A stretch of 64,000 bases of DNA from an uncultured Lachnospiraceae bacterium. GTDB taxonomy: Bacteria; Bacillota; Clostridia; Lachnospirales; Lachnospiraceae. The first letter of the stretch is position 1; each line of letters begins with the position of its first letter. Both the position numbers and the translations under genes were made by a program. Where the stretch lies: NCBI GenBank assembly GCA_947631955.1, contig CANRNJ010000001.1, positions 124,001 through 188,000 of the forward strand, read 5' to 3'. The notes under the pieces are model-generated. The model was not told the origin of the DNA. It saw only the letters and a list, made by a program, of their open reading frames with translations, and did no database searches. This document shows, piece after piece, positions 29,616 through 39,379 of this stretch.

Positions 29616-30458
29616 CTAATAACCGAAACTTACAGTCACCACTCCGTTGGCTGCCGACGCATGTATCACGAGCGGATATCGGAAAGTGTTTGTAAACTTT
29701 AAGTCTTTGCTCCCCGACGCGATCGTTGCGTCCATACCTTCCGGTATATAGCTGACCGCTCTGGAATGGGGGTGCCGTTCCGTCGCTTTGATGCCGCATT
29801 GCAGCATTGCGGCATAGGTAGTGGACGACACCTGACAGATGCCGCCGCCCACGCCCTGCACTACGGAGCTGTTCACAAACATAGGCGCCTTCACAAAACC
29901 GTTCTCAGTCGTTCTGGGGCCGACCGTTTCGCTGAAAGAGAAACTCTGGCCGGGCTGTATCACCGTACCGTCGATCGCAGCGGCCGCCAGTTCGATATTG
30001 CGCGCCCGGCTCTGCGCAGGATCAAAAGTGGTAGAATACGAGCCGATCACGTTCATCTGCGGCACAGTTCCGGCTGTGGATACAACTCCTCCCGATGCGA
30101 TGCGCCCCTCTTTCTTTCCGTATTTCATGTAATGAAGATAATAACTCTTCAGATCTCCGCCGAAAGCGATCCGCAGATCCGGGTAATTATTCCGGTAGAC
30201 TTCCACGTTGAATTCCGCGTTCCCGTTTCTTCCCTCGCTCATACCGTACGATATAAAGTGCTGAAGCAGCGCTTGATCGTCTTTGCCGATGGCGCTGCGC
30301 AGATCCGGATAAGCATTGTAGTAATAATCCGCGTCAAACACGGCGGAATAATCGGTCTTGCCCGCGGCTGCGGCCGGAAGCGGCGCCAAACCTGCCGCCA
30401 AAAGCAGAACTGCGGCCAGCATCGACCATACTCTGATAGTGATAGCTCTGTTTTTCAT
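29616..30458 (-). CDS. Secreted VanW-family protein with two N-terminal YPDLR-type repeats
   Basis: Signal peptide; FDADYYYNAYPDLR...FNVEVYRNNYPDLR repeats; VanW core GQSFSFSETVGPRT...GGGICQVSSTTYAAML. Confidence 0.88.
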   Translation of the reverse strand: MKNRAITIRVWSMLAAVLLLAAGLAPLPAAAAGKTDYSAVFDADYYYNAYPDLRSAIGKDDQALLQHFISYGMSEGRNGNAEFNVEVYRNNYPDLRIAFGGDLKSYYLHYMKYGKKEGRIASGGVVSTAGTVPQMNVIGSYSTTFDPAQSRARNIELAAAAIDGTVIQPGQSFSFSETVGPRTTENGFVKAPMFVNSSVVQGVGGGICQVSSTTYAAMLQCGIKATERHPHSRAVSYIPEGMDATIASGSKDLKFTNTFRYPLVIHASAANGVVTVSFGY

Positions 30459-30593
30459 AATAATCTCCTCTATTCTATCTTTTTGCATACATCATACTAT
30501 AACACATCCACATGCCTTTCGGAAAATATATTTTAAAAAATTTTAAATTTTTTTCGTTCCCCGCCGGTAATTACAGTCGTTTCATGACAAAAG

Positions 30594-30621
30594 TTGACAA
30601 ATAAGAAAAAAAGGTTATGAT
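30594..30621 (+). promoter_or_regulatory. Sigma-A-type promoter for the CapA-family gene
   Basis: TTGACA - 16 bp - TATGAT. Confidence 0.7.
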
Positions 30622-30679
30622 ACTTATGATACATACAGGCGTTACGATGCCGATACAGACTGCACAAAAGGATCATGAC

Positions 30680-32158
30680 ATGAAACACACTTTAAGACAT
30701 CACCGCTTTCCATACAGACTCTGTGCGATCACCCTGCTTCTGCTCTGTTTAAGCGCGCAGCTGCGGGGCTGCGGACCGGCTCAGGGCGAACCAGCTGCGG
30801 CTCTTACCGAAGACCGCGGCGGCGCGGCGGCGCAGCCTGAAGATCCCCAAAGCGGGACCGGCTCGTCCGAAAAAACTTCCGCACCCGAAGACGATACGCT
30901 GTCCGGAGAGATTTCCGCATCTGAAAGCGATACGCCGTCCGAAGAGATTTCCGCGTCCGAAAGCGATACGCCGTCCGGAGAAGTTTCCGCATCCGAAGAC
31001 GGTACACTGTCCGAGGAAACTTCCGAAGACGAAGATTCCCCGGAGGAATACGACATCACCTGCATGGCATTGGGGGACAACCTCATGCATATGGGTATCA
31101 TCAAGACCGGCTTGAAGGAAGACGGAAGCTGTGATTTCTCGTTCCTTTTTTCAACGATCACCGATTACCTTGACCGGGCCGACATCCGCATGATCAATCA
31201 GGAAACCGTGCTTGCAGGCAATGAGCGCGGGTTCTCCGGATTTCCCCGCTTCAACTCTCCCACGGAAGTCGGCGACGCCATTGCCGACGCGGGTTTCAAC
31301 GTCGTGCTGCATGCTTCCAACCATACCGCCGATCAGGGATGCGACGGGCTGATCTCCTGTGCCGAATTCTGGGAGAACGAACATCCGGAAGTCCTTCTGG
31401 CCGGCATCACGGCCGAAGACAGACAGTCCGGGGAAAGCGCTGACGGGAACATCCCTCTGCTCACCGTTAAAGACGTCACTTTTGCGATCCTGAATTATAC
31501 CTACGGGCCAAATGCGGAGATTCTGGACCAATCCCTGATGGGCCGTCTGAATATGCTCTGCGCCTATGACCCGCAGAGCGGAAGGATCGATTTTACCTCT
31601 CTAAATCCCGGCGTGATAAGCGATATCAAAGAAGCAAAACAAAAAGCAGACATTGTGATCGTCTGCCCTCACTGGGGTACCGAATATACCACGTCGCCTT
31701 CTCAATATCAGCGTTCTTTTGCGGCCGAAATGGCCGAAGCCGGCGCCGATCTCATTATCGGCACCCATCCCCATGTCCCGCAGCCGATAGAATGGATCAC
31801 ATCACAGGACGGCCGCAGGACCCTCTGTTATTACTCTCTCGGCAATTATGCTTCCACTCAGAAACAAACCATCTGCATGTTGGAAGAAATGGCATGGATC
31901 CGCTTTCATGTGTCCGAGGACGGCGTTTCGATCGATGAAGACGCCAGCGGCGCGCTCCCTCTGGTATGCCATTATACAAGCGGGCCCGTCCGTTTTGAAG
32001 GCGTCTACCCGTTGGAAGATTACACCGAAGAGATGGCGGAAGCCCACGGCATCCGGGACTACGGCGGAGTGATCCTCCGGCTCGACGAACTCCAGCAGAA
32101 AGCACAGGAGATCCTCGGAGATATGGCGCTTTCCAAATCGGATATCCTGAACCCCTGA
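30680..32158 (+). CDS. CapA/PgsA-family lipoprotein (metallophosphatase-like)
   Basis: Lipobox (LRGC), CapA motifs (MALGDNLMH, HASNHTADQGCDG, PHWGTEYTTSPSQYQRSFA, GTHPHVPQPIEW). Start chosen with AAAGGA RBS. Confidence 0.85.
   Translation: MKHTLRHHRFPYRLCAITLLLLCLSAQLRGCGPAQGEPAAALTEDRGGAAAQPEDPQSGTGSSEKTSAPEDDTLSGEISASESDTPSEEISASESDTPSGEVSASEDGTLSEETSEDEDSPEEYDITCMALGDNLMHMGIIKTGLKEDGSCDFSFLFSTITDYLDRADIRMINQETVLAGNERGFSGFPRFNSPTEVGDAIADAGFNVVLHASNHTADQGCDGLISCAEFWENEHPEVLLAGITAEDRQSGESADGNIPLLTVKDVTFAILNYTYGPNAEILDQSLMGRLNMLCAYDPQSGRIDFTSLNPGVISDIKEAKQKADIVIVCPHWGTEYTTSPSQYQRSFAAEMAEAGADLIIGTHPHVPQPIEWITSQDGRRTLCYYSLGNYASTQKQTICMLEEMAWIRFHVSEDGVSIDEDASGALPLVCHYTSGPVRFEGVYPLEDYTEEMAEAHGIRDYGGVILRLDELQQKAQEILGDMALSKSDILNP
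30895..31030. repeat. 36-bp tandem repeat (about 3.7 units) in the CapA-family gene
   Basis: Encodes DTLSGEISASES / DTPSEEISASES / DTPSGEVSASED / GTLSEETSEDED. Confidence 0.9.
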
Positions 32159-32162
32159 AGGC

Positions 32163-33458
32163 TCAGTCGATCACATTTTTCACCCCTATGATCGTATCAT
32201 AATCCGCCGGTCCGATGATAACGCCCTTTTTGGAATTGGCGGCATGCAGGATCTGTCCGCCGCCGATATATAACGCCACATGGCTGCATTTCCCGCCGGA
32301 ACCGTAACAGATAATGTCGCCCGGCTGCGCCTGACTGTAATCAATGCTTCTTCCCGAACCCGAAAACTGGCTTCCCGGCGTTCTGCCGATGGAATATCCA
32401 AATGCCGCATAAGTAAAACAGGTAAACCCGGAACAGTCCGTACCGCCTGCCAGCGACTGCCCGCCATGCACATATCGGTTGCCAAGATACTGCATTGCAT
32501 AATCCACGATCTGCTGGCGCAGCTGCCCGTTATCGCTGTATTCGACGGTCGGCGCTGCCGCCATCTCGGTATTTTCCTGCGTCTGTTCTTCCGGCTGACG
32601 GCTGCGTTCGGCCAGCAGTCTTTGCTCTTCAAGTTCCGCGGCCTCCTCTTCCAGCGTCTTGCCGTACACAAATTCATCGGACACTTTCACATACCGGGCC
32701 GCCACATAACCGTCCACGTCGTCGGCATACTGTACTTTCAGCCACTCGCCGTCGTCCTCCAGAACTCTGACGCGTTCTCCCTCGTCGATATATCCCACCC
32801 GGCGGGCGTTGATATCGGCTTCCTGCCGTACATTCAGCCGGTCCGCCAGAACCGTGGCATAGTGTATGACATACTCGTCTATGACTTCGGCCGCGGAATC
32901 CCCGTACAGGAAAAACTCGGCTTTGATATAACCTTCCACATTACCGGAAACCATCCGGAACCATTCGCCGTCTTCTCCCTGCTCTACCGCAAGCACCTGT
33001 GCTACGGCTCCGTCATATATCTTTCCCACCACTTCGCCGGATGTACTGGGGACCGTACGCACATTCACATAATCGTCCACGTCCGCAATGGCGAGATCCG
33101 CATACTCGTCCTCCTGCCGCGCATCTTCCGTATTTTCATCCTGTTCCTGCTGCACAGCCTCTTCCGGGACAGACGCTCCCTGCTCGGATCCGCCGGACTC
33201 CGGCACAGACGCATCCGTCTTCTCTGCATATACGTCATAGACGTCCGCCTCGTCCCTATCCTTCCAGAACGTTTCGGGCGTCACTCCGGCCGCATATGAC
33301 AGACTGTTCTCCTGCACCGGCTCCCTGCCGGAATCCGGCTCCTCTGCCGTCCTTTTCTCTTCATCCGCGGCGTATGTCACGGCGCCGGACGCTGTCCGCC
33401 CCACCGCCATAAGCAATGCCATAACGACCGCCGCAGATACTACCCTGTATCTTACCAT
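32163..33458 (-). CDS. Secreted NlpC/P60 endopeptidase with tandem SH3 domains
   Basis: SH3-like repeats (VNVRTVPSTSGEVVGKIYDG; LNVRQEADINARRVGYID) and NlpC/P60 catalytic region (GGTDCSGFTCFTYAAFG...CSHVALYIG). Confidence 0.92.
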   Translation of the reverse strand: MVRYRVVSAAVVMALLMAVGRTASGAVTYAADEEKRTAEEPDSGREPVQENSLSYAAGVTPETFWKDRDEADVYDVYAEKTDASVPESGGSEQGASVPEEAVQQEQDENTEDARQEDEYADLAIADVDDYVNVRTVPSTSGEVVGKIYDGAVAQVLAVEQGEDGEWFRMVSGNVEGYIKAEFFLYGDSAAEVIDEYVIHYATVLADRLNVRQEADINARRVGYIDEGERVRVLEDDGEWLKVQYADDVDGYVAARYVKVSDEFVYGKTLEEEAAELEEQRLLAERSRQPEEQTQENTEMAAAPTVEYSDNGQLRQQIVDYAMQYLGNRYVHGGQSLAGGTDCSGFTCFTYAAFGYSIGRTPGSQFSGSGRSIDYSQAQPGDIICYGSGGKCSHVALYIGGGQILHAANSKKGVIIGPADYDTIIGVKNVID

Positions 33459-33548
33459 TGCCGTTTCTGCCTTCCGTCATGTCATACCCGGATACCGCGC
33501 CTGCCGGTCATTCCGGTACGCATACCCGCAATCGCGTTCATCAACAGT

Positions 33549-34145
33549 CTACTGCTCGACGGCCGTGGAACGGTACTCTATGGATGCCACCGTATCGTTT
33601 TCCAGAATAAAGCACAATTTCATGCCGTCCTTCTCATACACTCTCATGCCGTCTTCCTCTGTCCAGCCGCTTCCGTACGCTTCAACCACTTTATCTTCCG
33701 GATCTCCGATCCCGACGCCTTCCGTCGTGGTAATGGTATCGTCTTTAAAAACCACTGAGGACACATAGTCTTTGTCGTCCGTCGGATAAGTGTCCAGTTC
33801 AAAACTGCCGTAAGTATACACCTTATCGATCCCTTCAAAAGCGCAGCTCGGCGCCTCAAAATAAGAATCCGGCTCCCCCAGCTGCTCTACGACAGGCGCG
33901 GCGTCCATGTCCATGCCGATTACCGTGCCGTCATAAGTAAAGGCGTATCCGCTGTACTGCGCCGTATCTTCCGCCGCAGCGGCATCCTCCGCCTCTTCCG
34001 GCGCCGCCTCCGTCTGCTCTTTCTCCTGCGCCTGCGCGGAAGTTTCCTTTACCGCGACATCGCCCTCTATAGTCTTGACGCCGCTTCCGCAGCCGCACAG
34101 CGCCGCGGTGATCATTATGCTGCTTATCCATACCTTTCTTTTCAT
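33549..34145 (-). CDS. Putative lipoprotein, conserved hypothetical
   Basis: Signal and lipobox-like ALCGCGSG; overlaps the upstream DltD-like gene by 4 bp. Confidence 0.75.
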   Translation of the reverse strand: MKRKVWISSIMITAALCGCGSGVKTIEGDVAVKETSAQAQEKEQTEAAPEEAEDAAAAEDTAQYSGYAFTYDGTVIGMDMDAAPVVEQLGEPDSYFEAPSCAFEGIDKVYTYGSFELDTYPTDDKDYVSSVVFKDDTITTTEGVGIGDPEDKVVEAYGSGWTEEDGMRVYEKDGMKLCFILENDTVASIEYRSTAVEQ

Positions 34146-35179
34146 TGCTTCTCCATTTCCTCCTCCTGCCTTTTTCGATCCTGCTCATAAGCGGCTGCTT
34201 TATCAGCCCATATCCTGCTTAATCTTTCTTCCGGTCTCCGGTCGGCCAGATGATACTCGTCCCGAAGCACCTGCCCCAGATAAGCCGTTATCTTCTCCGC
34301 GCCGGAAAGATTCAGATGCAGGCCGCCGTCGTAGGTGTCGCTGTTGTAATCCAATCCCGTTTCCTCGGCCAGCTCTAAGAAGTTGATGTACAACAGGCCG
34401 TTCTGTCTGGCATAATCCTCGATCTGCTGCTCCCATTCGTCGTACCAATACGGGTACAGCGAAGGCGCTTTTACCAGAACCAGTTCTATCCCGTTGTCCC
34501 GGCACAGTTTCGTCATTTTATCCAGATACCGATAGGCGTTCTCGCCGAAACGGTAATCCGCCAGCATCTTTCCTTCCGGCACATCCTTCGCCGGTTTTAC
34601 GTCCACCCGCATATAATAACCGTTATGCGATACCTTCCGGTCCGCGAACAGATACTCCACATCTTCCGCTTTCAGGCTGCTCCATCTGGAATGATAGCGC
34701 AGGATCGGAAATACATAATCCAAGAAATGCTCCTCGTCGGTCATGGAAGCCTGTATGGCCTTCACCTTGGCCATAGACCATCTCATTCCCTCCAGACTCA
34801 TCCGGTTGTAAGCCTCGCTCTGCGGCTCGTTATATTTCAGCGCCAGAACGTTAAAAACGACCACCTTCGGTTTCTCATAACGCAGAGTGTCTTCCAGAAG
34901 ATAATAGGACTGCCAGATCAGCTGCTGCGCGCTTCCCCGGATATAACTGTTGATCCCGTAATCCTCCCACAGTATCTTGGGAGAAAAATTCTCGTACACC
35001 TCGCAGTCCCCGATAAAGATCACATCGTGGTCTTTTTCCTCCGCATAATATTCCGCTATCAGCCTGCCCTCCACAACATCCGAAACGTATTTCGGAAGCA
35101 GCAGTTTCTGCAGCATAAACAATGTGGACACGACCACCAAAACGGAACATACCGCCCGGATGATCCTTTTTCGTTTCAT
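34142..35179 (-). CDS. DltD-like SGNH-family membrane-anchored protein
   Basis: N-terminal TM; block I-like VIFIGDCEVYENFSP; C-terminal DTYDGGLHLNLSG (DxxH). Next to a DltB/MBOAT gene. Confidence 0.75.
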   Translation of the reverse strand: MKRKRIIRAVCSVLVVVSTLFMLQKLLLPKYVSDVVEGRLIAEYYAEEKDHDVIFIGDCEVYENFSPKILWEDYGINSYIRGSAQQLIWQSYYLLEDTLRYEKPKVVVFNVLALKYNEPQSEAYNRMSLEGMRWSMAKVKAIQASMTDEEHFLDYVFPILRYHSRWSSLKAEDVEYLFADRKVSHNGYYMRVDVKPAKDVPEGKMLADYRFGENAYRYLDKMTKLCRDNGIELVLVKAPSLYPYWYDEWEQQIEDYARQNGLLYINFLELAEETGLDYNSDTYDGGLHLNLSGAEKITAYLGQVLRDEYHLADRRPEERLSRIWADKAAAYEQDRKRQEEEMEKQ

Positions 35180-35215
35180 ATGTTTCTATGCCTCCCAAAG
35201 CTGTTTATCCTTATG

Positions 35216-36808
35216 CTAGAACTGATTATAGATAAACTGGCTCGCATCGTATCCGATCCCGTAGACTCCCATCAAAAGCACGATCAGAAACAGCCCGTAC
35301 CACACCGCAAATCTGACAGGATACGGTTTCGCCGCGATCTTCTCCCGCACGCTTCCGCTTCTTTGCAGCATACTCACGGCAAAGATCAGGACCGTTCCCG
35401 CCAGCAGGACCGCATAATCCGTAAGCTGCAGCCCCAGACCCAGCAGCGATCCGTCCCATAGGATATTCCAGTTTCCCGCCGTGAACATCGTCCCGAACAT
35501 GCGGAAGGTCAGCGGCACATCCCGGTAACAGTCAAACGTCCTAAGACAGCTCATAAGAAGAACCGTCCTGACGATCTGGAAGATACGAAAGCCGGTCTTG
35601 TCCTCCACAGAAAAACGCGCGTGAAATCTTCGGTACAAAGGCTCCAGTTCCTGCGAGATCATGATGACCGCCCAGTTGCCCAGACCCCATACGATGAAAT
35701 TCCAGCTGGCTCCGTGCCAGACGCCCGTAGCGAGCCAGACCGCAAAAGAGGACAGATAAACGGGCACTCTCTTACCGATGCGGTTCCCCAGATATTTTCG
35801 GGAAACTTTCGATATCTTAAGCATGGGTCTTGATATGGAGATCGGATAGAAAATATAATCCGTAAACCATGTCCCCATCGTGATGTGCCATCTGCGCCAG
35901 TATTCCTTGATGGATTTGGAAAAGTACGGCCTGTTGAAGTTCTCCGTCACCCTTATGCCAAGGCACTGTGCCGCACCGATGGTAATGTCGATGCCTCCCG
36001 TAAAGTCGGCATACAGTTCCAACGCATAAAACATCATCCCGGCAAATACATAGGCACCGGTATAATCATCCGGATTGCGGATGATCTCGTTGACACCGAT
36101 CAGTATCCTGTCCGCGATCACCAGTTTCTTGAAATATCCCCACAGGATCCTCTGCAGTCCCCGGCTAAACCCGCTCCATGCGAACTCATGTTCCTCATAC
36201 AGAGTCTGCGACAGGTCGTTGAAACGGCTGATCGGTCCCTGAACTAACTGTGGGAAAAAGGAAACGAACAGCGCAAACCGAAACAGATTTTTTTCCGCGG
36301 GGATCGTCCCGCGGTATACGTCGATCAGATATCCCACCGCCTGAAACGTATAAAAGGAAATGCCCATGGGAAGCAGCAGATCCACAAAAGCAATCGTATG
36401 TCCGCTCCCGGCCGCGTGCAGTATCCCGTTTACATTGGCAATCACAAAATTCGTATATTTCAATACCGCCAGAATACCCAGATTGAGTATGAGCGCCGCC
36501 AGAAAAAGTCCGGTCTGGCGCTTTCTGACCCGTTCCTTATACGCCTTCTTCTCTTCTTTTCCGAGAGTCCCCTTGTGCGCTGCCAGATATGCTTTCTGCT
36601 TCTCTGCCTGCTCCTCTATCTTAAGCCCCAGATAGTACACGCTGACCGTAGTGACCGATATGTATATGAGATAATAAGGGTCTGCCATGAAATAAAACAC
36701 ACAGCTGAAAAGCAGCAGGAGCATCCATTGAAATTTCTTTGGAACGGTATAATAACACACAAATAACAGCAGCAGAAACCCCAGAAATTCGTATGATGTA
36801 AAAAACAT
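35216..36808 (-). CDS. MBOAT-family O-acyltransferase (DltB/AlgI-like)
   Basis: Multi-TM; PMGISFYTFQAVGYLIDVYRG, catalytic ATGVWHGASWNFIVWG. Confidence 0.92.
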   Translation of the reverse strand: MFFTSYEFLGFLLLLFVCYYTVPKKFQWMLLLLFSCVFYFMADPYYLIYISVTTVSVYYLGLKIEEQAEKQKAYLAAHKGTLGKEEKKAYKERVRKRQTGLFLAALILNLGILAVLKYTNFVIANVNGILHAAGSGHTIAFVDLLLPMGISFYTFQAVGYLIDVYRGTIPAEKNLFRFALFVSFFPQLVQGPISRFNDLSQTLYEEHEFAWSGFSRGLQRILWGYFKKLVIADRILIGVNEIIRNPDDYTGAYVFAGMMFYALELYADFTGGIDITIGAAQCLGIRVTENFNRPYFSKSIKEYWRRWHITMGTWFTDYIFYPISISRPMLKISKVSRKYLGNRIGKRVPVYLSSFAVWLATGVWHGASWNFIVWGLGNWAVIMISQELEPLYRRFHARFSVEDKTGFRIFQIVRTVLLMSCLRTFDCYRDVPLTFRMFGTMFTAGNWNILWDGSLLGLGLQLTDYAVLLAGTVLIFAVSMLQRSGSVREKIAAKPYPVRFAVWYGLFLIVLLMGVYGIGYDASQFIYNQF

Positions 36809-36810
36809 TC

Positions 36811-37041
36811 CTATTCCTCGTCCTCCAGCTTCTGTATCAGGTCATACAGCGCTCTTGCCGAGTTAAAATGCTCCGGCAGGATATACTGGGCTGAAATGGC
36901 CACATCAAAAGCGTCCGCCACTTCCGAGATAATGGTCACGATATCAAAAGAATCCAATATCTTGTCGTCCACCAGTGTATCGCAGGTTTCAAAGTCCACG
37001 TCCGGGTGCAGATTGGTCAAGATCTCCATCAATTCTTCCAT
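36811..37041 (-). CDS. Acyl/aminoacyl carrier protein (DltC-like)
   Basis: 76 aa with DSFDIVTII phosphopantetheine attachment site; between MBOAT and adenylation genes. Confidence 0.88.
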   Translation of the reverse strand: MEELMEILTNLHPDVDFETCDTLVDDKILDSFDIVTIISEVADAFDVAISAQYILPEHFNSARALYDLIQKLEDEE

Positions 37042-37089
37042 CTTCTTAAGTTCCTCCTATATTCTATATGGTTATGATCAGAATCTGTA

Positions 37090-38592
37090 TCATATCTTCT
37101 TCATCAGCGTCAGACGGTCCAGTTTTCCGTTGGCGGTATAAGGCATCTCAGGCAGCCGGATGATCCTGCTTGGCATCATGTATCTCGGCAGTTTTTCCTT
37201 CAGGCAGACCGTCAGATCCTTTTCATCGATCCCGCCGGTATAGAACAGCACGATCTTGGAACGCTCTTTATCATAGACGCACCCGGCCGCTTTGATATCA
37301 TCCAGCATGTTTACGTTAGCCTCGATCTCGCCGAGTTCTATGCGGTGTCCCATATGTTTGACCTGATAATCCCTGCGGGAAATAAATTCCAGTTCGCCCC
37401 GCCCGTTCAGGCGGCCCAGATCCCCCGTCCGATAGATCGATTCCGGATAAAACGGATTGAGCGGATTCTGGACAAATACTTCCCTCGTCCTTTCCGGATC
37501 ATTGTAATAACCCAAAGTCAGAGAGGCGCCCCTGATGCAGATCTCTCCGGGCTGTCCCGGTTCCACGCTTTTATCCTGTTCGTCCAAGAGCAGGATCTGC
37601 GTGTTCTTAAAAGGCTTTCCGATGGGAATGACGTCGCCGGGCTCAAACTCCCGGTCCACTTTATAATAACAACATACGCCCGTTCCCTCCGTCGGCCCGT
37701 ATAAATTGACGTAAACCGCATCGGGAAGCACTTTGCGCCATTTGTTGAACTGTTTGACCGGAAAGGCTTCGCTGACAAAAGCGATCAGGCGCAGGTATCG
37801 CGGAACCACGGTTTCAAAAGTCCCGAACGCCGATATCATCGTCAGCGCGGAAACCACCCAGCAGACCGTATTGATCCGGTACCGGTTCATATATTCCACC
37901 AGTTTGACAGGAAACATAAACAGCTCTTTGGGGATCAGATACGCCGATGCGCCGAACTTGATCGTCACAAGCAGTTCCCTTAAGCAGGCATCCATATACA
38001 AGGGCGCCTGATTGCCGAACACCGTATCTTCATCAAATCCCAGCGCTTCCGATAAATGCTCTATGTAATCGATCACCGAGCGGTGGCAGGCGGTAACGCC
38101 CTTCGGCACTCCCGTGGAACCCGAAGTGAACACGATATAAACAGGATCCGTATCGATAGCACGGTCATATATTTCCTGAAGCGCCTCTTCCTTTACCTGC
38201 GTGCGGCAGATCTCGTCGTAGAGCACCACCCTGCCCTCAAATCCGATCTTTTCCGCAACCGGCAGCGTTGTGTCGTCACAGATCATGATCCGTGCTGCAA
38301 TGTTTTCCAAAATCAGCCGTATCCGCCCTTCCGGCATTTCCACGTCTATCGGGACATAGTAGTTTCCGCCGAAAATGGTTCCGTAAAAAGCCGCAGCCAT
38401 TTTCGGATGCTTATTCATAAAAATGACGACCGGCTCCTTATATATACCGCTGCCGCTCAAAAAAGTCCCTACCGCCCGGCTCTGTTCGTATACTTCCCGG
38501 AAACACAGCTCGTCCGTGCCATCGGAATATGCCATTTTCTCCGGTACCCTTTGCACGGTTTCCGTTAAATAATCTAAAATATGTGTCTGCAT
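37090..38592 (-). CDS. Amino acid adenylation enzyme (DltA-like)
   Basis: VFTSGSTGVPKGV, NLYGPTEGTGVC, YRTGDLGRLNGRGELEFISRRDYQVKHMGHRIELGEIE, TANGKLDR. Start set at MQTHILDYLTETVQ. Confidence 0.9.
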   Translation of the reverse strand: MQTHILDYLTETVQRVPEKMAYSDGTDELCFREVYEQSRAVGTFLSGSGIYKEPVVIFMNKHPKMAAAFYGTIFGGNYYVPIDVEMPEGRIRLILENIAARIMICDDTTLPVAEKIGFEGRVVLYDEICRTQVKEEALQEIYDRAIDTDPVYIVFTSGSTGVPKGVTACHRSVIDYIEHLSEALGFDEDTVFGNQAPLYMDACLRELLVTIKFGASAYLIPKELFMFPVKLVEYMNRYRINTVCWVVSALTMISAFGTFETVVPRYLRLIAFVSEAFPVKQFNKWRKVLPDAVYVNLYGPTEGTGVCCYYKVDREFEPGDVIPIGKPFKNTQILLLDEQDKSVEPGQPGEICIRGASLTLGYYNDPERTREVFVQNPLNPFYPESIYRTGDLGRLNGRGELEFISRRDYQVKHMGHRIELGEIEANVNMLDDIKAAGCVYDKERSKIVLFYTGGIDEKDLTVCLKEKLPRYMMPSRIIRLPEMPYTANGKLDRLTLMKKI

Positions 38593-38635
38593 CGCTTTCT
38601 CCGTGTCCGCGGCGCCGCCGCGCCGCTCCTTACTT

Positions 38636-39379
38636 TTACAAGCGCAATCCGTCTGCGCCCTCCGTATGCCGCCCCAACCGCTGATATTCCGAGCGCAGAC
38701 GGCCGCACTCCAAAACGGCCCGGCGCGCCAGAACTTCCATGACGTCCAGATACTCTGCCGGCAGGACATGATCCCTTTTGATCAGGGACAGTTCCGTACA
38801 GGCCAGTAAGACCGTCTGCGCTCCCGACCGGATCAATTTTTTTGAAATCCGGCCAAACAAGGCCATGTCAACCGGCTTTCCGGCTTTGATCTGCCGATAA
38901 ATGATGTCCATGACGCCCTTCTGGTCCTCCGCGTCCGGCACAAGAAACGCAATGCCCGCCCGGTCCAGCGCATCCTGAAACAATCCGCTCTTTATGGTCC
39001 CGTCCGTCGCAAGGATCCCCACTTTTGTCCGATGATCCTCCTGAAGATAGGATACCGTATCCTCTATGGCATGGAGAACGGGCAGCCCAATCTTCTCTTC
39101 CAGTTCGCGGTGGAAATAATGCGCCGTAATGCAGGGAATGGCCAGAAGATCCGCTCCTATCTCCTTAAGGCACAGCCCCGCCGCGACCATATCCGGCACA
39201 GGATCCAAAGAACTTTCTCCTATTATGAACTTCGTTCTGTCCGGAACAGCGGGCTTACTGTAAAGCACGATCTCCATATGCTCCTGATCCGCTGCGGCAT
39301 CGCTCATCTGCGTCAAAAGCTGCAGGAAATATGCCGTCGCCATCGGCCCCAGTCCGCCCAGCACTCCAAGTGTCTTCAT
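38636..39379 (-). CDS. Aspartate/glutamate-racemase-superfamily amino acid racemase
   Basis: MKTLGVLGGLGPMATAYFLQLL, first catalytic Cys in AIPCITAHYF, second in LLACTELSLI; start overlaps the upstream stop. Confidence 0.88.
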   Translation of the reverse strand: MKTLGVLGGLGPMATAYFLQLLTQMSDAAADQEHMEIVLYSKPAVPDRTKFIIGESSLDPVPDMVAAGLCLKEIGADLLAIPCITAHYFHRELEEKIGLPVLHAIEDTVSYLQEDHRTKVGILATDGTIKSGLFQDALDRAGIAFLVPDAEDQKGVMDIIYRQIKAGKPVDMALFGRISKKLIRSGAQTVLLACTELSLIKRDHVLPAEYLDVMEVLARRAVLECGRLRSEYQRLGRHTEGADGLRL

